From the NCBI GenBank assembly GCA_026874595.1, contig CM049314.1, positions 68,816,300-68,880,299 of the forward strand: a DNA stretch of 64,000 nt, read 5' to 3'. Position numbers and translations under genes: made by a program. The notes under the pieces were generated by a model. That model was not told where the DNA came from, did no database searches, and worked only from the letters and a program-made list of their open reading frames with translations. Positions 30,690 through 41,559 of this stretch are shown here, piece by piece (position 1 is the first letter of the stretch; every line of letters starts with the position of its first letter). The DNA comes from Sipunculus nudus (lineage: Eukaryota > Annelida > Sipuncula > Golfingiida > Sipunculidae).

Positions 30690-31275
30690 TGATATTATAT
30701 TATAATGTAGGCTTAGTCTGCATGTAAAGACTAAATTTCAACATTTCGTCCGTCTGTCCGTCTGTTAACATAGCACAAATCGTAACGGTTGGACCTAGAA
30801 TCATCGGACTTAAAAAAAGGAGGTCCTTGAAAAATCAAGGATACTGGGACGTTTTATGGCCAGTTTGTGCATTCCAGAATTATTTTTATAACATATTCTA
30901 AATTTTCACTGTCTAATTTTTTTAGACCTCGTACGTTCATTGATCATGACAAGGATTATCAGTTACTGAAGACCGACAGCACCATCTGTGCTTTTAGCTC
31001 AGCTAACTGAAAGTAAATGTGAGCTGTATTGGTCATTTGTTTTTGGCCTAGCCATCTGGTCGACCGTTAACAAATCCTAAACGTAAGGCCCTGGACGTGA
31101 AATATTGCTAACTGGTCGAGTTATGTCCTCTGTGGAAGCCAACTAGTAGTCTATGTCATTGTTACCATTATTTCCTAGGTTATTAGGAGAAAAAAATCGA
31201 AAGCCATCGTACTTCTTTAAACAGGGCACTATTGATCCAAGATCTAGGAAGTTCAAACTTAATCGGACCAGAAAG
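30690..31275. repeat. Dispersed CCGTCTGTC-type repeat copy
   Basis: The sequence CGTCCGTCTGTCCGTCTGTT at about 30748 is followed by AACATAGCACAAATCGTAAC and GGTTGGACCTAGAA, the usual start of the family. A second degenerate unit follows with AAGCCATCGTACTTCTT at about 31200, shared with 38505. Confidence 0.65.
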
Positions 31276-31980
31276 CGTTATTTATGGTTTAATTACATAT
31301 ATCAGCGTACAAATAACAAATAATCTCCATAGTATTTTCTGATTAACGAGAAGTGGTGGATCAATACGATAACAGAGGGGAAAATATACACAAAGTAACA
31401 GCCTATATGAACAAGAATATTATATTTATGTTTGAGAGTTCTTCACGTTTACCTTTGGCCTCATATCAAATCAAAGAATAGGGGCAGGTTGGCAGGGTCA
31501 AGGTGAAGGTAAAAAACAAGTGCGCCAAAGAAGTTCAATCCATAATGTATTGCTGTTTATGTAAATATAGTGTTTATGTAAATATACTGTTGTGTCTTCA
31601 ATCTTTGTACTCATCAGTTAGTGATTCCGAGTACACTCAATAATTTCACACCGCAGTTTTGGCTGGTAATATCTTAATATAAACGTATCAGTCTGTGTCT
31701 CGCCGAATGATACTTCGGACCTTGTCAACGTTAAGTGATTGACAGGTATATATTGATGTTCTCCGTTATCAGGATCCTAATATCCACAAATGTTAAACAT
31801 GCGGTAGGATGGTGCGGTCAAGTTTGACCCCGAATTGAAAAGTGACGGCTTTACCAGTACCCCTTCTCTAATGTGCCACCTGTGCAACTGCGTATTTCAC
31901 TGCTTTTTTTAATTAAAGAGCACTTTAAGATATTTCTTGTAACCCCCATTGTTTGTTTGAAACGGACAAAAAACTGGATG
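31276..31980. repeat. Tandem duplication, copy 1 (about 0.7 kb)
   Basis: It matches 32655-33330 in order: TTATGGTTTAATTACA, ATATTATATTTATGTTTGAG, CCTTTGGCCTCATATCAAAT, CATAATGTATTGCTG, TGATGTTCTCCGTTATC, GACGGCTTTA. No coding function was recognised. The two copies are separated by microsatellites and a SINE-like sequence. Confidence 0.75.
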
Positions 31981-32053
31981 TCGGACATGAGAAGGGTTTA
32001 CCTTTAGTGAAACAAAAAGACATTTCACAGAATTTCTGCTTTTTCATGCCAAA

Positions 32054-32058
<5 letters not shown>

Positions 32059-32096
<38 letters not shown>

Positions 32097-32140
32097 TTAT
32101 TATTTGTTTGCTTCGAATTATTTGTTCGAATCTAACGGTG

Positions 32141-32177
<37 letters not shown>

Positions 32178-32194
32178 TTTTTATATATATAGAC

Positions 32195-32225
<31 letters not shown>

Positions 32226-32231
32226 GAGAGA
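32059..32231. repeat. (TA)n and (GA)n microsatellites
   Basis: TA tracts lie near 32059-32090 and 32145-32175, followed by a (GA)n tract at about 32192-32233. Frames that run through these tracts are artefacts of the low-complexity sequence. Confidence 0.9.
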
Positions 32232-32239
32232 GATGGAAC

Positions 32240-32459
32240 TGGTATACACAGAAAAGTCGGATCACTGCCGGTAGGAATCGAACCAACGATCTTCCGATTT
32301 CCGGTCGGCTGCTTTCACGACAAAGCTATGACAGATCCCCAACCCCTCTGTGTATTTTCACACTTTTATAGGAACCAGCGAAGTCTCACTCACTACATGT
32401 GTCGGGACAGTGACTTGGCATGCAGCAGGGAGTACTGATGGCCTGATATGGTGTGCGGC

Positions 32460-32460
<1 letters not shown>
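32240..32460 (-). mobile_element. tRNA-like SINE copy
   Basis: On the minus strand the sequence carries GTTGGTTCGATTCCTACC, a good polymerase III B box (+ strand GGAATCGAACC at 32274-32284), preceded by CATAGCTTTGTCGTG in the A-box position. The segment GTATACACAGAAAAGTCGG beside it recurs at 45925-46090. It is flanked by TA microsatellites. Confidence 0.5.

Positions 32461-32463
<3 letters not shown>

Positions 32464-32510
<47 letters not shown>
32464..32510. repeat. (AT)n microsatellite
   Basis: A long uninterrupted AT tract, followed by further TA-rich sequence up to about 32545. Confidence 0.9.
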
Positions 32511-32515
<5 letters not shown>

Positions 32516-32654
32516 TAGACGTATATATATATATTTATTTATATACACGATAATGATTTTTAATTTTATATTTATTTTGCACTGAACTTCGGAAAATTAT
32601 GCATCATTGCACCTTTGGACGTGTTCTCCACATTGTTATCATCACAATCATCGA

Positions 32655-33330
32655 CTACGCAGCGTTATGGTTTAATTACAAATGTCAGTATACATAGTAA
32701 TATATATATAATCTCCATTGTATTTAATGATAAACGACAAGTGATGGATCAATAAAGATACACAAGATACGAGACGACAGTATGTACATAGAGTGACAGC
32801 CTAGATGTACATGAATATTATATTTATGTTTGAGAGTACATCACTTTAACCTTTGGCCTCATATCAAATTATAGAATAAGAGCAGGACGGAAAGGTCAAG
32901 TGGAGATTAAAAAAACATTGCGGCAAAGCAGTTCAAACCATAATGTATTGCTGCTTATATAAATTTAGTGTTCAGTATTTGTACTCATCAGTTTGAAATT
33001 TCTATTACACACAATAGCACAATATTTTCAAACTACAGTATGGTCTTGGAGCTATCATGATAAAAACGCATCAGGCTATGTGTCGCCTCATTTCGAACCT
33101 TGTCAATGTGAGGTGATTTCCTGGAATATGTTGATGTTCTCCGTTATCGGAAACCTAATATTCATAATTACAAACATAAAGTATTGTAGTTGCGTCATGC
33201 GTGGCCCCGAATTAAAATATGACGGCTTTATCATTATCCCTTGCCTAATGTGCCACATATGCAGCTGCGTTTTTTCACTGCCTTTTTCACATAAAAAGGA
33301 CTTTAAAATCTTTTATGTACATTAAATCTT
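32655..33330. repeat. Tandem duplication, copy 2
   Basis: This is the partner of 31276-31980. It shows the same order of phrases with about as many differences. A shorter third copy of its left part, including GATAAACGACA.GTGATGGATC, is at about 40318-40465. Confidence 0.75.
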
Positions 33331-33341
33331 TATATATATTT

Positions 33342-33412
33342 ACAGCTCCTCGGCTAAACTTGAACTGACGGCTTCCACTTCTACCCCTGGGCCACAAAAA
33401 TCTCCTTTGATT
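33342..33412 (-). mobile_element. tRNA-like SINE head
   Basis: On the minus strand it reads TGGCCCAGGGGTAGAAGTGG, an A box at + strand 33381-33394, then GTCAGTTCAAGTTTAGCC in the B-box position. It is too short and degenerate for a functional tRNA. Confidence 0.45.
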
Positions 33413-33831
33413 TATTGCTTCCAGATTTTTCAAAGCAATCAGGAAAAGACTTAAGAATAAGGTTACGTATATCACGTAGATTACACTAAAAAGATTTATC
33501 TTATCATTGTTGCAAATTGTAGTGACAATAGCTCTTGTAAGAACAGGATTATATTATGTCTTTTTACAGAAAAGAATATCATATCACGTCTTTGTAATAA
33601 AATAGTATACATGATTTAAAACATCTATTTGCACATACGATTCGAACGTAATAATTTCCTGAAATCAAAGTATACAAATAAGCAGGTTTAACTTGACATT
33701 ATGAAGACCTGCAGCTATATCCCAAAACAATGTATAGAAATATAGTAGGTAAATATTATATGTATCTACAATGATAAGTATGTTTTTCTGTCAGCTTAAT
33801 TAAGTACATACATCTTTAAATTTCAATTCCG
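33413..33831. other. Gene-free stretch, nothing recognised
   Basis: AT-rich sequence between two SINE pieces. No frame, repeat or element end could be supported. Confidence 0.5.
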
Positions 33832-34120
33832 GTTTTGGACTACGTGACAGGGCAGCAGCACATGCACGCTTCATCTCATATATATCCTAGTGTTGACTAG
33901 GCCCGGGGACTACTGCACCTGCTGGCCCTGGGTGCATAATCAACCCAATTTTAGGTCATATTACGAAGATCCCCGTCAGGCATACTCGATTTGGAGTGAA
34001 ACACTGCCTTTGAGCAAATACTTCGGAGCCGACCCTGAAAAATTACACAGTCTCAGCTGAAATTCGAATTCAGGATCTCCTGAATTTGAGTTCTGTGCTC
34101 TACCCATTGACCACAGAAGT
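33832..34120 (-). mobile_element. tRNA-derived SINE, nearly complete
   Basis: On the minus strand it begins CTGTGGTCAATGGGTAGAGC (A box; + strand 34100-34113), then CTGAATTCGAATTTCAGC (B box; 34062-34071), then a body ending with GGCCCGGG-type sequence (AGGCCCGGGGACTACTGC on the + strand). The same body (AGGCCCGGTGATCATCAC) occurs in the SINE at 53080-53400. This is a polymerase III transcribed SINE family. Confidence 0.7.
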
Positions 34121-34304
34121 CAGTCATTTAGTTTAACAACAGAATTACTGTTAACCAAACAATGAGTCTTAAGTCTCCGAAAATCTACACAATCAAAGTA
34201 TGAACAATGCTTGCAATAAAATTTCAAGAGCTCAACGGGCTTTCTGATCACTTCCTGTATAAATGTCAATGGAAATGTATATGTAGTTACAATTCTTAGA
34301 TACA

Positions 34305-36574
34305 AATATTCAAATCTGCAAATAATGCCTAGCTCTTTCACTGCAAATCCATGCATTTAGACGGCCATCCTAATGAATACATGTTTTACATCAGTTTTGT
34401 CAACTGATTGGACAAAAATGTAATACTTTTTATGGTGTTGAATCGACATAGTTTAGAAGCACATGTATGTATGGTTAATTACATTTTTTTTGTGGTTGGT
34501 ATTGTCGTTCTTGAAATGAAATAGTCCTTACATAAAAGTTTGGTCATTGTCTAGCAAGCAGGTGTTTTGTTGAGCGAATGTATTATCAATCTTGTATGCA
34601 AGAAAGGATGGTTAGATAATGGGAGGAGGAAGTCTCGAGAGTTCTAGACATGTGAAACATTTCTGATACTTTTATTTTACATATTTTTTACATGACTATG
34701 CGGAATTATACATGAAATATGATTATGGACGGACTGACACCAAATGGCTGCATATTTTGCCTTCGCCAGAATGAAATGGGGAAAATAAATCGTATAAGTG
34801 TAGGAGCAGCAAACATGTATTGGAAAATAGATTTTTAGTTAGTATTTTGATAACTGTTGAAGATAGGCTCGAAAATCCTTTCTGTTTTGGGGCACTACAT
34901 CAAAGACAAAAAAAGTGGTTACTGGTGCACATAATAAAATAAATGAAACAATATACATTTGTGGTTACACCATCAAGATAGAATTCTATCTCCATGGTTA
35001 TAATGTAAAACATATGTAAACAACAAATAATCTGAATATAAATGTATTTAAAGACAATGAATTTATGGAAAGAAATATAACGTCGTACGTGAAATCTATG
35101 TTGTTTTTAAATTTATTGATAAGTCAATCATCTTACAACACTCATAATTTTATACCAAGGACACACCGATGACTTCACTACACGTATTGTACGCCAAGTC
35201 ATACATTCTTTATCATACATAAGTCTATATAATAAAATGTATCGGAGCAGCTTTTGGGTAATATTATACCTTTTTTAGCGGGAAGAAAATTATTCCATAT
35301 AATTTCCTAATAGCTATCCTTTCTGAGTAGAACCTGTATCATGTCATATTCCTATTATGTAAAATATAAGATATCGCGATTAGTTTTAGAGTATTCATAT
35401 TCGTATAAGCTATTTAAAAATGAATATGCAGAACTATCATAGTAGCTATTTCATGATTCCAAATATTTCTGCATATTATCGCATACTGGCGAAGAATCCC
35501 CTTCTTGTTCATGTGAAGCGAGAATCCATGCAGACAGGCCCCTTGCCAATCGAAGCAGTGCATAGATCTGTCTCTTCCATCTTTTCGATAAAGATACGTT
35601 TTCATAAACATTCAAAGCATTTTTGTGTGTCTCAGGTACTCACCTGGACTCAGATATATAATTAAGTATTTTATGTAGAACACCATACCCCCTTAATTAT
35701 ACATTTAGTAAACAAAGCTTAATTTCATAAAATAAAAAAAATCGGTTTTCCCAGAGTTTTCATTAAGTTGTCCATAATGGGTTAGTTGACCAACCCTGTC
35801 CACCTGTTTGTCGCGAGTATTTTATTATTTTTTTCGCAATTCAAAGAAAACCAAAACCTTTTGCAATTGGTGCAGAGAGAGGAAGCTGCCTATTTTACTA
35901 TTTTTGGAAATAATATCCTACATTATGTCATTTGCTTGTCATGAATATAAAACCGTTTCAGAGAAATCTATTCTGTGGCGACATCTTTTCACCAATCAAT
36001 GAAATGAACAAGGCAAGGAACAATGATGAAGTCACAATAAACGCTACGCACAAAAGCCCCACCTTAATTACCGGACCAATAATCAAGCGCTGCCGATCCC
36101 TGCTAACAGCGACGCTTGTATTCTTCTCGTGCACGCGCTTCTCTGTTACGTCATTACTCTATCTCTGCACGACAAACAATGGCCACTAGATAGGGACGAA
36201 ATGAACCACAGATATGTATACGAGATGTGTCAACTGGGCCGTAGGGTGATTATCAATAACTAGATCATAAACAGGTTTGTTTGGAAAGTATGTCATATCT
36301 GAAATTAATGGCAAAAAATCAGAGGAACACAGGTAGTGAAGCTCGAAATACACTCAAAAGTAACTTACAGATTTTGATTAAGTATGTAGAAGGTTAAAAG
36401 TCCAACAAAAAACACACCATTACATTTTCGGTGTGATCTTAACTATTTTTGTTTGAAGGATACATTGTCATTGAGTGTTAGTGCACATTGTTTAGGTCAG
36501 TCCAGGACCATTTACATTAACAAGTCCAAGTCTATGTAGTTCACGCATCACATCCTTTCATCGTAATGCCTATA

Positions 36575-36627
<53 letters not shown>

Positions 36628-37705
36628 GTCATTATTTTGTTATATTATGTTAGTAGTTGCACATTTAAATAAGATTTTATAAAATGTGACAGAGTTTTTA
36701 TGAAGTACTCGAAATGGACCCGGCCGAGTCCGAGTACATGTCCAGAACACTCGAATCCAAGTACTCCATCACTGGTGCTTTCATTTATTCTCTACGTTTA
36801 CAATACACACAATATTGGCTGATCAGGATGCTATTGGAGGTAGAATTGAGGTCTTTGACTGCATATTTACGGTTCTGAATTACCTGAATTCCTCCTGCGT
36901 GGTCATATTTCCATATTTAGGTTTGAATTCTTGAAGTTCGAGTCCACATCATCCCCTTCCAAGTCCAAGTTCTTTAGAATTCATGTCCATGTCCTAAAGT
37001 ATTTTAACATGAAAAAAAGAGCCGTCAATGTGAGATAAGCATGTGTAATTCAGATTAAATTTAACGTAAGACCACATTTTGCTGGCATTTCCTAATATTT
37101 TGACATTCAGATTCCCCCAATGATATTGTTGAAAGAAAGCACAGTTATAGGATTGCTATAAATTTTTTTTTATAATATTCAGTTAATCGTTTACACATAT
37201 CAGTCTTCCTGGTTTATTTTCAATAAACAATGTCCAGTCTAAGCCGAAAAAGGACCCTGTAAGACTCTGCCTCAATGTCGTGGATTGTGAGTGACCTGTT
37301 AGTCCGAGAACAATTCCGAGTCCTGTACCATCTAAAAAGTGGAATCGAGTTCGGACTTGAAATTGAGTGTGAAATCACTGGATTATAATGTATTTTTCTG
37401 CGGTTCTTATGCAAGAGAGACTACCGATATAAATAACTCTGTACAACGCTTTACAAAACTATGAATGGTTAAATTTTCAAAATGCATTTTTTTAACCAGC
37501 ATGCGCATTTGGTGTACCTTCGTTTGTGGTGTTCAAGTCGGATGACCTTGTTTGTATCGTTTTCCAACCTGAAATTGAAGCCGAGTAAGAGGTCCCCACA
37601 CATGTTTAACCTACAAAGATAAGGTTAGTAATCAATTAACAGTGGGAGATCCAGACGAAAACTTGGGCATTAAAGATAAAATACAAAAGAAAGATCCCGA
37701 TAGCA
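34305..37705. repeat. Segmental duplication, copy 2
   Basis: It is collinear with 24781-29865 but lacks the LINE insertions at 25471-25994 and 27698-28308 and the G20 run. It carries its own (AT)n expansion at about 36575-36627. Matching landmarks are given under copy 1. No gene was recognised inside. Confidence 0.75.
36575..36627. repeat. (AT)n microsatellite
   Basis: A pure AT tract of about 50 bp that is absent from the matching place in duplication copy 1. Confidence 0.9.
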
Positions 37706-38330
37706 GTTAATATTATTGAGTAAGAACATCGAATAAGTTATGATAAGCAAAATGTTGCATTTCTAATGATACGTAGGCGATTAAAGTATGAGAACCCGGT
37801 GTACTTGGCCACTTCAGAAGCTCAACCACCAGGCTTATTAGCCTATTATTATTCTATAAAGTATCAGTATTTGTAAAATTAATATTCGTGAGTATGACTA
37901 ATAGTATCTTTAAGAAAATCCTGAGCAAAATGTGGCATAATTAACAAGTCTGCTGAAAATAAACTTGGCCTCCTTCATAGTCTTGGTCTTAGGATCGGTC
38001 ACCCCCCCCCCCCCCCCGGGTCTGGATCACCGCCTGATATAACACATTTATAACAGAGGAATATAATTACAGAACAAGCTACAAGTCCTGAGCCTACGGC
38101 CTGTCTCTGGACTTGAGAAGTAGGTTGTGTTTGAAGTATTTTGTGTTGAAAGACTGTTTATTGAAGACTCTACATCGACTGTTAGAATATTCCTCTTAAT
38201 TTTAACAAACACATGTCACATTGCACATGCGTTTGACCAGTGAGCCTACTTGCTACAATACGTAATCATATTATATTATTTTAATAAAATAGGTCACTGT
38301 GTAGATCATTGTATCGTATATTCTCTATTC
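37706..38330. other. Gene-free stretch with a C16 run
   Basis: An uninterrupted run of 16 cytosines lies at 38002-38017 before GGGTCTGGATC. Otherwise the sequence is AT-rich and nothing was recognised. Confidence 0.55.
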
Positions 38331-38990
38331 TATGAGGCAAAAACATCAGAATCCTTTCATCAGTCCGTGAACAGTAACAAATCGTAAGGGAAGTACCCAG
38401 GAACTTAAAACTTAACATGCTAACTGGTCACGATAGGTTCTCTGTTAAAGCAAAAAGTAGGTAATTGTGACCTAAATTTCCTGAGTTTTTTTAACTCAAA
38501 AGCCATCGTACTTCTTCAACACAAAGAAACACACAATTATATTTAACTTAATAGGTATCAGCACAAACTATTAACTATTTTCGTTTGAAGGATGCATTGC
38601 CATTGAGAGGAACTGCAAGTTGCTTAACCCCGTCTAGGACCAGACATTAACTGGTATTCGGAAATGTTTAAACTTGTAAAAGCAAAAATACGTTTACAGG
38701 GACTTATATTTCCGGAGTTATTAAGAAAAAAAAAACTTGAAAGCTATCGTACTGTAACAACAGGCCACGCGCAAGACAGGGGATAATCAAAATTCACATT
38801 TAAACTGATCCTAATAGATCCTTTGTAGAAATAAAAAAAAACGTATATTCAATAAATGATTAATAAAAAAAAATTACTTTCATTAACAAGGCACACGATC
38901 AAAACTTCAAGACCCAGAAAATTCAACTTCACATGCTACCAGGTCCAGATAAGTTCTTTGAAAATTAAAAGAGGGTCAATGTGATTAAAT
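38331..38990. repeat. Diverged dispersed-repeat units
   Basis: About three units carry AGTAACAAATCGTAAGGG-like starts, TTAACATGCTAACTGGTC, and AAAAGCCATCGTACTTCTT or AAAGCTATCGTACTG. They share the last phrase with 31190-31220. They are related to, but diverged from, the CCGTCTGTC family. Confidence 0.5.
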
Positions 38991-39589
38991 GAGAGCCACC
39001 GTGCATATTGCAGTAGTTCTGCAGTGTTACTTTATTTTTATTCATTTTTATCCTTTATTATGCACAGCTGTGCACAAGAGAATGTAAGACTTGATGGAAA
39101 TGACAGACTTCATGAACATTTCAGGAAATAACTTCTCATCGGGATAAATCCCTGCATGTGCATAAATTGTTGTAGATAAAAATGTACAGTGAAGAAACTT
39201 GGTGTAAACATATTTGGTCTTTTAAAAATAACTATATTTGCTTTGTTTTTTTTTTTGGTAGATTTTCATTTTTTTAAGTTTCCCCCTTAATATTTCGAGC
39301 GAACTCGGAGGGGCGGGTGCTTTATCCGACACCCCTTGGCCGACGATCATAAGTTATACTGTACTTTGATTGGTATCAAATCTAACCTTAGGAAAATGGA
39401 GGATATTAGTGTAAAGTTTGGTGATGTATTATCCAGCCAACTAAATGTGTGAGAAACCCTTTTTTATATGGGAAGTACACTCAGTGATAGGGAGTATATA
39501 AATAAAGTATGCTCCTCCTTATATCTCATGCTTAAACCACTTGAGAAATAAATTGTATAGATACAGATACACGGAATATTATAGCTCAG
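38991..39589. other. Gene-free stretch, nothing recognised
   Basis: AT-rich sequence. No exon, RNA gene or element end was recognised. Confidence 0.5.
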
Positions 39590-40060
39590 GCATTAGTATA
39601 GAATAGTGTCGATTATTGCAACAGTCCGCTTGTTGCGTCCCATAAGAAATTGAACCGTTTGCAGTGTATTCAGAACATGAGTGTTTGCCTTGTAACTGGT
39701 ATAAACAAGTATGACCAAATATATCCCTCAATGAAAGCCCTTCACTGGTTGAAAATTCAATAGAGAATTTAATATAAGGTACTAGTAATAACTTTAAAGT
39801 GCATTAAGAGAGCAGCACCAGAATATCTGACCCAAGCTTTTACATTAAATTCTAAAAAAAATATGTTAAGGTCAGCCACAACTGGCATGTAACCGATCCA
39901 TGCCAGGTGTAATTAGTCTTTGGAAGGCTTTACCCTATACCCTCAGAAACACAGATGACATGTTTATTGAATTGTTCAAGTCAGGACTACTTAAACTCTG
40001 TTATGATAGTTTAGCGCCTGTTGACTATTAGGGTATAATAATGCGCTATATTAAGATATT
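39590..40060 (+). mobile_element. Degenerate LINE relic (RT C-terminus)
   Basis: One frame reads VDYCNSPLVASHKKLNRLQC and then IQNMSVCLVTGINKYDQIYP, then MKALHWLKIQ followed by a stop. This is the conserved block DYCNxLLxGLPxxxxxxLQxxQNxxARLxT...LHWLPI of CR1/L2-like elements. It ends with FKSGLLKLCYDSLAPVDY near 40030. Internal stops show it is inactive. It is another family than the fragment at 27.7 kb. Confidence 0.7.
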
Positions 40061-40900
40061 ATTGTAATTTGTGATTGTAATTCATAGATTTTCACCGTGT
40101 ATTAAAATCTAGGAAAAAATTTCCTTGTCCTTGTCAATATAACTCATTCAGCATTTAATACATTGTGATTTTTTTGTATGATGGAATCGCGAAACACTAA
40201 CAAATGCAAATCGCAAAAATTTTACCTCGTGAATATTAATGCAGCCACACCATATCACCAGGGTAAGCGCAAAGTCTGCGCAATCGGAACCACAGGGCCA
40301 GGTAAAACATATATTTAAATGCTCCACCTTGTTAACATTACAATCACCAACTTGTCAGCGTTATGTATGGTTGAATTACATACGTCAACATGTAGAGTGA
40401 TATATAACCTACATTGTATTTTATGATAAACGACAGGTGATGGATCGATAGGGATAAGAGACCGTAGATAACATTCCTATAAAGGTTAACTCTTTCCTTA
40501 ATCTTAGGTAGTCCCCTGCCCTCGGTGAGTGTCACTATCCGTCAGTTGTGAAACACGGATTCACGTAAAGGTCCCTATAAAAGGTATAGTAAAAGCAATT
40601 TTATATTTCGTTCGTTGTAAGCAATTGAAATACATTATTCATTATGCAGGTATACAGGCCACAGGTTCTTTAAATAAACAGACCAGTCAAGAGCTGTGAA
40701 CACAATTATCTTTGCAAAGGAGATTATGTTTTTACCCATTCTGTTTGTTGCTTGCCGGAACCTTCGTATGTCTGTCTGTGCTTCTGTTTGTTTTCTTGTA
40801 GGTACACTAGGCTTACAGGCCAATCGGTCTAAATGTATATATCTTAATACATATATAAATTAATTGATATATATTAATTTATATATATATATATACTTTT
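40061..40900. other. Gene-free stretch with a third copy of the 31-33 kb repeat
   Basis: About 40318-40465 repeats the left part of 32655-33330. A TA-rich tract follows at about 40833-40912. Nothing else was recognised. Confidence 0.5.
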
Positions 40901-41001
40901 ATTTATATATATCCGTTAATCCTCGGGGTCAAATTCGGTCTAAGGTCAAATTCAAGGCCTAAGGTCAAACACCACCGAACCATTCTCATTGAGATTTTCA
41001 A

Positions 41002-41011
41002 GGGGCGGGGC
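41002..41011. promoter_or_regulatory. Consensus GC box in a GC-richer patch
   Basis: GGGGCGGGGC is a perfect Sp1/KLF-type GC box in an otherwise AT-rich region. The patch 40,980-41,220 has several CpGs and an ACGGAAG ETS-like site. It could be an upstream promoter and 5' exon of the transporter gene, 4.5 kb away. This is an inference only. Confidence 0.2.
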
Positions 41012-41559
41012 ATTTCAAACGGAAGATGACAAATGTCAGCGATCCGAACTAGAGGACGAAGCAAGTTTTTCTTTGCCTTGGCGGGGGTATTCGCTCCATT
41101 GAATGCCATACCGCAGAGTTCAACGTTAGCTTCATATTCTCCACCTCGAGACCCCCGTCGAGGTTTTCACCACAACACTACAGCTCCTCGCCTAAATGCC
41201 AGTGAATGGCTACTCGTTATAAACGGCTTGTGAATATCGATCATATGAAAAACAGCTAAACCTGAGGACTTCGCAAATCGTAGGGGGACACGTATTTTAC
41301 TTGCCTGAAATCTTCAATTTCGACAAGCATGTTGATCAGTTGTGTATATCTGTTTGTTTGTCTATGTGTCTGTCTGTCCGTCTGTTTGTCTGTTTATCCC
41401 CAGCCTAAAATGCACAGTTTTGCTGCAATCGCTTTGAGACTTATAAAGTTGATTTAAACTAAAAGTCCCCCAACTCTATTGAATTTTTGCCATTATCGGT
41501 CAAAGGTAAAGGTCATCGAAAAACGTTGAAAGTTTATTCTCGTCATAACTTCGTCAATA

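Noticed and set aside
34062-34113. True tRNA gene suggested by good A and B boxes
   Set aside because: The cloverleaf does not close into an acceptor stem, and the sequence continues into a SINE body shared with other copies.
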